Positions 1-5,224 of a stretch of DNA of 5,224 nt are shown here, piece by piece. This DNA comes from Deltaproteobacteria bacterium UBA6967 (GTDB taxonomy: Bacteria; SAR324; NAC60-12): NCBI GenBank assembly GCA_002450295.1, contig DJYX01000066.1:473-5696 (forward strand). Direction: 5' to 3'. The position numbers and the translations under genes were made by a program. The notes below the pieces were generated by a model that saw nothing but the letters and a program-made list of their open reading frames with translations, did not search any database and was not told the DNA's origin. The first letter of the stretch is position 1. Every line of letters starts with the position of its first letter.

Positions 1-1
1 T

Positions 2-937
2 GTCTGGTTGGTTTTGTCTTCGTTCAAGACTCCAGCCGGATTGCTCGAATTTCCACCAACCTGGGCTCCTTTGGGCCAAGTGGTGGTAAATGTCGAGGGC
101 TATGAGAAACCTCTCCCCATGTATCGTGTCACCATGGAAGATGGTTCTGTAAAAGATCTGGCCCAAATTCGCCGAATCGGAATCATCAGCCAGATGGTCG
201 ATCCGGCAGAGCCAAGTACCAAATACAAGATTCCCATCAAGCAGCGAGAACCGATTCGTGAATTCCGTATGGCTTGGGAGAATTACCTCGATCCGTTGGA
301 GCGCTTCAACTTTTTGAGTTACCTCACAAATTCGGTCATTGTTACAACGCTAGCTACCCTGATCACTTTGCTGATTAATTCCATGGCTGCTTTCGGGCTC
401 TCGATCTACGAGTTCAAAGGTCGCAATGCAGTAATGCTGCTGGTGATTGGCACCCTGATGATTCCGATCACAGTGATTCTGGTTCCGGTATATCTGGTGG
501 TGACAGAACTGGGAATGGTCAATTCACTTTGGGCTGTGATTTTGCCAGGAGCGGCCACTCCAACTGGAGTTTTCCTGCTACGACAATACATGCTGACGAT
601 TCCCAAGGACCTGATTGAAGCCTCGCGTATGGATAAAGCTACAGAGTGGCAGGTCTACTGGAGAGTTGTTCTGCCCTTGGCGATGCCAGCAGTAGCTGTC
701 CTCGCAATTTTTTCAATCATGTGGCGCTGGAATGAATTCCTTTGGCCGCTAATCGTACTCAATCGCTCCGAGGTCTATACTCTTCAGGTTGGCTTGAATG
801 CCTTCCAGGGGGAGTTGGACGTGCAGTGGCACTACATTTTGGCGATGACCGTTGTCACCCTGATTCCAGTAGTGGTGGTCTTTGCCTTTCTACAAAAGTT
901 CATCACAACAGGCATTGCCAGTTCAGGTATGAAATGA
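2..937 (+). CDS. Carbohydrate-type (CUT1, MalG-like) ABC transporter permease, 5' partial
   Basis: This is an inner-membrane permease subunit of a binding-protein-dependent solute importer. It would pair with a second permease and with the ATPase encoded at 1963-3048. The frame is open to the left edge and the first visible residues (VWLVLSSFKTP) look like the end of the first membrane helix, so the true start is outside the window; a TTG at 8 is not a credible start. Five hydrophobic segments follow, roughly at nt 311-415, 428-510, 520-600, 680-770 and 830-905. The EAA loop lies at about nt 617-680, with EAS-x-MD-K-A and a later LP, and faces the ATPase. Its usual glycine is Lys (codon 635-637). 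About 64 residues (nt 80-271) are inserted between the FPPTWAP segment and the ENY segment that normally follow each other closely. That makes an enlarged periplasmic loop. The C-terminus (TTGIASSGMK) is typical of the family. The substrate is unknown. Family certainty is high. Confidence 0.93.
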   Translation, partial: VWLVLSSFKTPAGLLEFPPTWAPLGQVVVNVEGYEKPLPMYRVTMEDGSVKDLAQIRRIGIISQMVDPAEPSTKYKIPIKQREPIREFRMAWENYLDPLERFNFLSYLTNSVIVTTLATLITLLINSMAAFGLSIYEFKGRNAVMLLVIGTLMIPITVILVPVYLVVTELGMVNSLWAVILPGAATPTGVFLLRQYMLTIPKDLIEASRMDKATEWQVYWRVVLPLAMPAVAVLAIFSIMWRWNEFLWPLIVLNRSEVYTLQVGLNAFQGELDVQWHYILAMTVVTLIPVVVVFAFLQKFITTGIASSGMK

Positions 938-1947
938 GTGAGAAACCGCTATTGTTCCTGGATCCTTATCCGCGGAATCAGGAAATGGTTTTTTCTGAAG
1001 CCACAGAGAAAATATTGAGGGATCTAGGGCGCTTGGTGATCCACTTTGGCTCCCGGGCACCAGAAGAGTTGGTAGAAGAAATCCTTCCCGAAGTTCAAGT
1101 GATTATTGGTCAAACGGCAATGCCCAGAGAAAGATTGGACCGAGCCCCAAAGCTGCGTGCCATTTTCAACGTGAAGGCAAACTGGGAACCCAATATCGAT
1201 TACGCGGAAGCACATGCTCGGGGCATTCACGTTCTTTCTGCAGCACCTGCGATGGCTCCTGCTGTGGCTGAGTTTTGCCTTGGTCAGGCGATCACTCTGG
1301 CAAGAGGACTTCAGCATGCAGATCCTCTTTTTCGAGAGACTCAGGAAGTTTATGGAATCGGGGGCAATACCAAAGCCTACAGCCTTTACGATTCAACGGT
1401 GGGGATGGTGGGTTACGGTAATCTAGGCAAGTCTCTGGTGCCGCTATTGAGACCGTTCCAACCTGAAATTCTTGTGCATGACCCGTGGCTTTCTAAGGGA
1501 TATCTCAACAAAGAAGGGCTAATCCCTGCTTCATTGGAAGAGATCCTGGCGAAATCAAAGTTTCTCTTTTTGCTGGCTGGGGTCACTACAGAGAATGAAG
1601 GTTTTCTGGGGAGAACACTGCTGGAATCCATTCCGGCAGACGCGACAGTAGTCTTGGCTAGTCGTGCAGAGATTGTGGATTTTGAAGCATTTGTTGAGTT
1701 AGCGGGTCAGGGACGATTCCGGGCAGCGATTGATGTATTCCCAGAAGAGCCAGTCTCCAAGGATGATCCTGTTCGAAAAACACCTCACATTTTGTTTTCC
1801 TCGCACTTAGCTGGAGGTATACGAGCTTCCTACGCTCGGATTCAAGAGATGATGCTGGATGACATTGGACAGATCCTCAAAGGGTTACCACCTTTGCGAA
1901 TGCAGCGTGCAGAACCAACCCTGGCTGCGAAAATGCGTAGTCGCTGA
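934..1947 (+). CDS. D-2-hydroxyacid dehydrogenase family protein (NAD(P)-dependent, SerA-like fold)
   Basis: A predicted 337-residue cytoplasmic oxidoreductase of the D-isomer-specific 2-hydroxyacid dehydrogenase family, interconverting a 2-hydroxy acid and a 2-keto acid. The nucleotide-binding motif GYGNLG is at residues 160-165 (G160, G162, G165). D183 ends the second strand of the Rossmann fold, which favours NAD over NADP. The family catalytic residues are all present: R244 (ASRAEIVD), E272 (DVFPEEP) and H291 (SSHLAGG). The AVAE helix at 110-113 matches the interdomain region. The length is normal and no ACT domain is present, so it is not a long-form phosphoglycerate dehydrogenase. The start is the ATG at 934, which overlaps the permease stop (ATGA, 934-937) and implies translational coupling; a longer frame from 742 would run through the permease and is unlikely. 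From memory, the C-terminal GLPPLRMQRAEP resembles transporter-linked dehydrogenases in alphaproteobacteria. The substrate is probably related to the imported solute, which is inference. Confidence 0.9.
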   Translation: MSEKPLLFLDPYPRNQEMVFSEATEKILRDLGRLVIHFGSRAPEELVEEILPEVQVIIGQTAMPRERLDRAPKLRAIFNVKANWEPNIDYAEAHARGIHVLSAAPAMAPAVAEFCLGQAITLARGLQHADPLFRETQEVYGIGGNTKAYSLYDSTVGMVGYGNLGKSLVPLLRPFQPEILVHDPWLSKGYLNKEGLIPASLEEILAKSKFLFLLAGVTTENEGFLGRTLLESIPADATVVLASRAEIVDFEAFVELAGQGRFRAAIDVFPEEPVSKDDPVRKTPHILFSSHLAGGIRASYARIQEMMLDDIGQILKGLPPLRMQRAEPTLAAKMRSR

Positions 1948-1962
1948 ACCTAAGAGAGTGAA

Positions 1963-3048
1963 ATGACAGAGATTGCGCTGAAAAACGTCTACAAAGCCTT
2001 TGACTCTGTGGAAGTGTTGCATGGTATTGATCTTCAAGTGCAAAGCGGTCAGTTTGTCGTTTTTGTTGGTCCTTCGGGTTGTGGAAAAAGCACACTGCTG
2101 CGAATTGTCGCTGGATTGGAGGATGTCACATCTGGTGCCGTGGAAATCGATGGCAAGGTTGTCAACAATGTTGCTGCATCAGAGCGCGGATTGGCCATGG
2201 TTTTTCAGTCCTACGCTCTGTACCCACACATGACGGTTTATCAAAATATGGCCTTTGGCTTAGAGAACTCTCGGATGCCCAGAAATGAGATCAACCAACG
2301 GGTTTCCAAGGCCGCAGAGATGCTCCAAATCACAGATTATTTGAAGCGTCGCCCCAAGGCACTATCGGGTGGTCAGCGGCAACGAGTCGCGATCGGTCGT
2401 GCTATTGTTCGGGAACCCAAAGCTTTCCTGTTTGATGAACCCCTCTCCAATCTGGATGCTGAACTACGCGTTACTATGCGCAAGGAACTTGCTGCGCTTC
2501 ATGCCAATATTGGCGGAACTATGATCTATGTGACACATGATCAAACCGAGGCAATGACGCTTGCTGATCAAATCGTGGTCCTGAATCAAGGGCGAGTAGA
2601 ACAAGCTGGACCTCCGCTGGAACTTTATAACACTCCACAAAATCTATTTGTTGCTGGATTTATTGGTTCCCCAAGAATGAATATTGTTCAGGCCCAGCTT
2701 GCACGCAAAGGAGAGCAGTGGATTTTGAAATCTGGGCAAACCGAAATCCGGATCAAGTCCCTACCAAACTTGGTTGAGGGAGAAAGCTGTTCTTTTGGAA
2801 TTCGACCAGAGCACATCAAATTGGCGAATGCAGAGGAAGCAGATGCTTCGGTTGTTGTGGAATTGACCGAGCAACTAGGTGGCGAGACCTATATCTATTG
2901 TCGTTCTGAGGATCTTGGTGCATTCAATGTCCACCAACCTGGACAGATCCCTGTCAAACGGGGAGAACCCTTGCATCTGAACCTCGAGCGCTCGAGTCTT
3001 CACCTGTTCGATAAGGACGGGGAGGTATTGGCGAATGGATTGGGTTGA
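1963..3048 (+). CDS. ABC transporter ATP-binding protein, MalK/UgpC (CUT1) type
   Basis: A 361-residue ATPase subunit that powers sugar-type ABC import at the cytoplasmic face of the inner membrane. All nucleotide-binding elements are visible: Walker A GPSGCGKST (36-44), Q-loop Q82 in MVFQSYALYPHM, signature LSGGQRQR (134-141), Walker B AFLFDEP (154-160, with D158 and E159), D-loop SNLD (162-165) and switch H192 in THDQTEAMTLAD. The C-terminal regulatory region of the MalK type follows, with GFIGSPRMN (232-240) and GIRPEHI (279-285). The length equals the usual MalK/UgpC size and nothing is missing. It starts 15 bp after the dehydrogenase stop with a weak purine-rich Shine-Dalgarno stretch (AAGAGAG, 1952-1958), and the two upstream genes are in the same orientation, so all three are one transcription unit. 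It is the last gene before a convergent junction. Such ATPases are often shared among transporters, so the sequence does not give the substrate. Confidence 0.97.
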   Translation: MTEIALKNVYKAFDSVEVLHGIDLQVQSGQFVVFVGPSGCGKSTLLRIVAGLEDVTSGAVEIDGKVVNNVAASERGLAMVFQSYALYPHMTVYQNMAFGLENSRMPRNEINQRVSKAAEMLQITDYLKRRPKALSGGQRQRVAIGRAIVREPKAFLFDEPLSNLDAELRVTMRKELAALHANIGGTMIYVTHDQTEAMTLADQIVVLNQGRVEQAGPPLELYNTPQNLFVAGFIGSPRMNIVQAQLARKGEQWILKSGQTEIRIKSLPNLVEGESCSFGIRPEHIKLANAEEADASVVVELTEQLGGETYIYCRSEDLGAFNVHQPGQIPVKRGEPLHLNLERSSLHLFDKDGEVLANGLG

Positions 3049-3129
3049 TCGAATTGACGTTTTGGCGCAAGTGGATATTTGATGGTTCGCTGAGATGTTC
3101 CAAGGAGTCTGTGAAACCATAAAATTAAT

Positions 3130-3161
3130 TGATTGTGAAAAGTCTCCATTCCCCACAATCA
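3130..3161. terminator. Candidate terminator hairpin in the convergent intergenic region
   Basis: A perfect 8-bp inverted repeat, TGATTGTG (3130-3137) and CACAATCA (3154-3161), has a 16-nt loop. It lies 82 bp past the end of the ATPase gene and about 74 bp past the end of the minus-strand membrane-anchor gene. Read on the minus strand, the stem is followed by ATTAATTTTAT, a modest U-rich tail, so it would serve the minus-strand operon better. On the plus strand there is no T run after the stem. The long loop makes it weak. Confidence 0.35.
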
Positions 3162-3186
3162 GCATGCACGTTTATCTTGAAAGACC

Positions 3187-3218
3187 GGGGATTTGTCATG
3201 CTAATGAACCAGATCCCC
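3187..3218 (+). terminator. Candidate 3' hairpin of the ABC-transporter operon (no T-tract)
   Basis: A strong imperfect hairpin. GGGGATTTG (3187-3195) pairs with CAGATCCCC (3210-3218), including one T.G wobble. The inner TCAT (3196-3199) pairs with ATGA (3204-3207), leaving a 4-nt loop GCTA and a 2-nt bulge. In minus-strand RNA the wobble becomes a C.A mismatch, so the fold favours the plus-strand transcript, 138 bp past the ATPase stop. No T-tract follows on either strand. It may therefore be an RNA-stabilising or attenuating 3' end structure rather than a classical intrinsic terminator. Confidence 0.35.
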
Positions 3219-3234
3219 AGCACCATGTGCCTAA

Positions 3235-3879
3235 TCAGAAATATCGATTGATATCGCTGTAGTCACCATCCAAACGCAAAACAACTTCTACCGACACCTC
3301 ATTGCGGTTCCTCCAAAACCATCCATGCTTTCCCTTGAAGGCAGCCTTCAGTTCACCTTCCTGGCTTGGCACAAAAAATCCTTTCTCATAGCTGATGGAT
3401 TCCTTGCCGTCTCCATCTCCGTGCATATCAAAATTGACACTGCCCGGTTGAGCGTCCCACAGAAAGCGAGCCACTGCGTTTTTCTCCATAACCAATTTTA
3501 GTTCTTTCCCTTCTCCTGGTTCCAAGGAAATTCTAATTTCTTCTCGCCAGGATTTGACATCTGGAGGAGTCTCTTCATTCTGGGCGGCTAGCTGGCCGGA
3601 ACCTTTGTCAGTTGCTGAAAGCTGAGTGACTGGAGTGTCCGCTGGAAGTATTTCAAATCCTCCGTGATCACTAACCTCTCGTGCTAGTTCTTGCTTAATC
3701 TCCCCCATCTGAGTGAGGCCAAGCAGACGTCCAATGCCTGTTGGATCGATAGCATACTCTGCAGGTAAGATGACGCTGACCAATAACACCATAGCAGTGA
3801 GAAGAGCCAAGATTGTTGAACGCACCAATTGCTTCGAAGAGGGGAGTTCTATTGGGGATGAATTCTGAAAGTTGTACAT
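3235..3879 (-). CDS. Transmembrane anchor protein (HupE/UreJ-associated, function unknown)
   Basis: A 214-residue protein with a short cytoplasmic N-terminus (MYNFQNSSPIELPSSKQ), one membrane helix at about residues 20-40, and a periplasmic remainder. After the helix comes a conserved-looking segment (ILPAEYAIDPTGIGRLLGL, 37-55). A linker rich in polar residues, Gly and Pro spans about 75-108, and a beta-type domain covers about 110-210. This domain contains NFDMHGDGDG (149-158), an aromatic HGWFWRNR segment (185-192) and a final strand region ending near GDY. I recognise the pattern as the 'transmembrane anchor protein' found beside HupE/UreJ genes; no biochemical role is known to me. The ATG at 3879 is preferred over one at 3894, because GGAG sits 6 nt before it and homologues as I recall begin MYN. 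It follows the HupE-like gene by 18 bp, so co-expression and a shared complex are likely. Possible metal ligands include H153, D151 and H185, but this is inference. Confidence 0.83.
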   Translation of the reverse strand: MYNFQNSSPIELPSSKQLVRSTILALLTAMVLLVSVILPAEYAIDPTGIGRLLGLTQMGEIKQELAREVSDHGGFEILPADTPVTQLSATDKGSGQLAAQNEETPPDVKSWREEIRISLEPGEGKELKLVMEKNAVARFLWDAQPGSVNFDMHGDGDGKESISYEKGFFVPSQEGELKAAFKGKHGWFWRNRNEVSVEVVLRLDGDYSDINRYF

Positions 3880-3885
3880 CTGTTT

Positions 3886-3889
3886 CTCC
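3886..3889 (-). promoter_or_regulatory. Ribosome-binding site deciding the start of the anchor protein gene
   Basis: On the minus strand the context is GGAGAAACAGATG, with GGAG 6 nt before the ATG at 3879-3877. The ATG at 3894 lies upstream of this site and has no comparable sequence before it. The same context, differing at only two of 13 positions, precedes the neighbouring HupE-like gene. Confidence 0.65.
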
Positions 3890-3897
3890 AACATAGT

Positions 3898-4629
3898 TTA
3901 AGCAACGAAATACCCAGTGAGTTGATAGCCAATCAATACGAAACCAGCACAGATCATCAGGACGTTCACGTTGTAGGCGTGTAGTTTGAAACTCGCACTG
4001 CGTCGCCAATAACCCATGACAATGAGAATAGCTCCCAAAGCGAGCAACTGCCCAATTTCGACGCCGACATTGAACGCTAGCAGATTTGCCAATAGGCCAT
4101 CTGGTGAAATCTGGTACTCAAGGATTTTGGTAGAGAGGCCAATGCCGTGGAACAAACCGAAAACCAGGGTCGTTATTTTGGTGTCTGGCTGCACTCCTAA
4201 CCAACGTTGAAAAGCTCCGAGATTGTCCAGTGCCTTATAGACCACAGAGAGCCCGATCACGGCATCAATTAGATAACTATTAATGCCGATGTTGAAATAG
4301 ACTCCCAAGAGCATAGTACTGGAGTGACCAATCGCAAAAAGACTGACGTATAGTGCGATTTCCTTCATGCGATACAGGAAAAAGATCACACCTAGCAGAA
4401 AGAGGATGTGGTCATATCCCGTCACCATATGTTTTGCCCCAAGATAAACGAAAGGGCTCAGTTGAATGCCGGTGATGGCTTGAATATATCCTTTGTCACC
4501 TTGTGCAACAGCGTGGGCCCAAAGGAGAGAAGGACTGAGTAGAGATAATACAAAAGCTGTCCAACCAAATGAGAAAAGGTTTAGACAAATAAAAATAGAT
4601 TTATGTTTTGGGCGCAATTGACCAAACAT
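3898..4629 (-). CDS. HupE/UreJ family integral membrane protein
   Basis: A 243-residue multi-pass inner-membrane protein. It begins with a signal-peptide-like stretch: basic RPKHK near residue 6, a hydrophobic core, and a possible cleavage around A38-A40 (LLWAHAVAQGD). About six hydrophobic segments follow. Motifs typical of the family are GAKHMVTGYDHILFL (64-78, with H67, D73 and H74), GHSSTMLLG (101-109, H102), IDAVIGLSVVYKALDN (121-136), FGLFHGIGLS (157-166, H161) and FNVGVEIGQL (186-195, E191). HupE and UreJ proteins are linked to nickel or cobalt uptake for hydrogenase and urease; this branch sits instead beside an anchor protein, and its substrate is not established. The ATG at 4629 is chosen because GGAG lies 6 nt before it and it gives a standard signal peptide; TTG 4671 and ATG 4641 are in frame but lack a good ribosome-binding site. 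No urease or hydrogenase genes are visible here. Confidence 0.9.
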   Translation of the reverse strand: MFGQLRPKHKSIFICLNLFSFGWTAFVLSLLSPSLLWAHAVAQGDKGYIQAITGIQLSPFVYLGAKHMVTGYDHILFLLGVIFFLYRMKEIALYVSLFAIGHSSTMLLGVYFNIGINSYLIDAVIGLSVVYKALDNLGAFQRWLGVQPDTKITTLVFGLFHGIGLSTKILEYQISPDGLLANLLAFNVGVEIGQLLALGAILIVMGYWRRSASFKLHAYNVNVLMICAGFVLIGYQLTGYFVA

Positions 4630-4635
4630 CTGGGT

Positions 4636-4639
4636 CTCC
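4636..4639 (-). promoter_or_regulatory. Ribosome-binding site deciding the HupE-like gene start
   Basis: On the minus strand the context is GGAGACCCAGATG, with GGAG 6 nt before the ATG at 4629-4627. The ATG at 4641 overlaps this site and the TTG at 4671 has no purine-rich sequence before it, so the shorter protein is favoured. Confidence 0.6.
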
Positions 4640-4678
4640 ATTTTCGATTGGGTAAGACACAATCCTGACAACTCATGA

Positions 4679-4688
4679 TCAGTACTGA
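4679..4688. promoter_or_regulatory. 10-bp palindrome between the His-rich and HupE-like genes (possible operator)
   Basis: TCAGTACTGA is a perfect palindrome about 50 bp upstream of the HupE-like start, in the 139-bp gap between the two minus-strand genes. The gap is large enough for a separate promoter, but I found no convincing -35/-10 pair; a TTGGCA at 4734-4729 on the minus strand has only a poor -10 partner. The site does not match a metalloregulator box I know. It may be chance. Confidence 0.15.
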
Positions 4689-4768
4689 AAGTCTACCAAG
4701 GGCAGATACAGGCTTATTTTTGTCGTATTGCCAAAGAATTGATTCAGAATACCTGGATTTCGGGCAGA

Positions 4769-5185
4769 TTAGGCCTTGGGAGGTCGGTCAAGACGATGTG
4801 GAGGTGGATAGAGGAGATGACTTTTCAAAGCTCGAAATGGAATTGCAGTAATAAGCAAGGGGACTGTTGTGAAGGCTTGATGATGTAGATCAGGAATTTC
4901 ATGAAAATGATCACTGGCATCATGATGAGGATGATTTAATTTAGAACTCAGTGAACCTTCATTTAAAGCTGCATTCTCATTGTCCTCATAGCCATGATCC
5001 AGGTCGAAAAGATGTGCTCCAATGCAATGAGATTTCGCTGCCCCGACAGTTGAGTGAATTAACGCTGGAGTAACTAACACCAGAAGTACCAAGCAGATAA
5101 GGCGAGCGATGTGATTTGGAGACATCAAACTTCTGAGTAGAAATTGGGTATGTAAAGATTTTTTTGAAAGCTTAATTTCTATCAT
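4769..5185 (-). CDS. Small exported His-rich protein, putative metal-binding (hypothetical)
   Basis: A hypothetical 138-residue protein (118 if it starts at the ATG at 5125). A hydrophobic stretch at about residues 26-43 (HIARLICLVLLVLVTPAL region) followed by STVGAA looks like a signal peptide, so the mature part is probably periplasmic, starting near KSHC. It has a single Cys (C54, in KSHCIGAH) after the signal region, an acidic patch (DLDHGYEDNEN, 61-71), and then a His cluster with seven His in residues 85-102 (H85, H87, H88, H93, H95, H101, H102). The C-terminus is Pro/Arg-rich (PPPHRLDRPPKA). The layout of signal, HC motif, His cluster and RP-rich tail resembles small accessory proteins next to CzcCBA-type heavy-metal efflux genes, but I cannot assign it to a named family. 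Starting at 5125 would give a cleaner signal peptide; the ATG at 5185 has only a weak GAG before it. It is 139 bp upstream of the HupE-like gene in the same direction, so a metal-related partnership is inferred. Confidence 0.7.
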   Translation of the reverse strand: MIEIKLSKKSLHTQFLLRSLMSPNHIARLICLVLLVLVTPALIHSTVGAAKSHCIGAHLFDLDHGYEDNENAALNEGSLSSKLNHPHHDASDHFHEIPDLHHQAFTTVPLLITAIPFRALKSHLLYPPPHRLDRPPKA

Positions 5186-5224
5186 TGAACTCGTAAATTA
5201 CCAGTCATTCCTTAGGACTTCAAA

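Noticed and set aside
742..1947. Longer 401-residue frame for the dehydrogenase starting at 742
   Set aside because: The extra 64 residues overlap the well-supported permease in another frame and resemble no dehydrogenase N-terminus. The ATG at 934 gives the expected length and an ATGA junction.
2983..2996. Perfect 14-bp palindrome CTCGAGCGCTCGAG near the end of the ATPase gene
   Set aside because: It lies inside an intact coding region (residues LERSS) with normal codons, and nothing nearby suggests an operator or recombination site. A chance product of codon choice is the simpler explanation.
2875..3165. Minus-strand open frame of 96 codons covering the ATPase 3' end and the intergenic gap
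   Set aside because: Most of it is antisense to the TOBE-coding part of the ATPase, it has no recognisable motif, and it has no supporting start context.
3241..3254. Inverted repeat ATATC-GATT-GATAT at the end of the anchor gene
   Set aside because: It is a short AT-rich 5-bp stem inside the coding sequence and would be expected by chance.
3895..4009. Minus-strand open frame at 3695-4009 overlapping the anchor and HupE-like genes
   Set aside because: It is an out-of-frame overlap across two genes with clear family motifs, and its product shows no recognisable domain.
4706..4734. Minus-strand promoter with TTGGCA at 4734-4729 upstream of the HupE-like gene
   Set aside because: The only -10 candidates at acceptable spacing match about half of the consensus, so the element is not better than chance.

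Overview
The window looks like a moderate-GC chromosomal segment from a Gram-negative bacterium, most likely of the Pseudomonadota or a related proteobacterial lineage. The evidence is a CUT1-type binding-protein-dependent ABC importer, a HupE/UreJ-family membrane protein with a signal peptide, and a 'transmembrane anchor' protein of a type I recall mainly from proteobacteria. The species cannot be named from this sequence. I see no insertion sequence, phage gene, CRISPR array, tRNA or rRNA.

Left block, + strand (1-3048): the distal part of a solute-uptake operon. It holds a MalG-type permease cut by the left window edge, a D-2-hydroxyacid dehydrogenase whose ATG overlaps the permease stop in an ATGA junction, and a MalK/UgpC-type ATPase with a C-terminal TOBE region, 15 bp further on. 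The binding protein and partner permease are presumably upstream, outside the window. Placing a dehydrogenase between permease and ATPase suggests that the imported solute, or a product of it, is a 2-hydroxy or 2-keto acid or is converted to one. The substrate cannot be read from the sequence. The permease carries a roughly 64-residue extracytoplasmic insertion and a non-glycine residue in its EAA loop. I recall both as traits of a particular permease subfamily.

Middle (3049-3234): a 186-bp gap between convergent operons. It has two inverted repeats that could end or protect the facing transcripts, but neither is followed by a clean T-tract.

Right block, - strand (5185 down to 3235): three genes read right to left. 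The first is a small exported His-rich protein, the second a HupE/UreJ-family multi-pass membrane protein, and the third a single-pass protein with a periplasmic C-terminal domain ('transmembrane anchor protein'). The last two have near-identical ribosome-binding/start contexts (GGAGANNCAGATG) and are 18 bp apart, so they form a tight pair. The His-rich leader protein and the conserved His/Asp residues of the HupE-like protein suggest handling of a transition metal (nickel, cobalt, zinc or copper) in the envelope. The biochemical role of the pair is not established as far as I know. This block is the best candidate in the window for an undercharacterised system.
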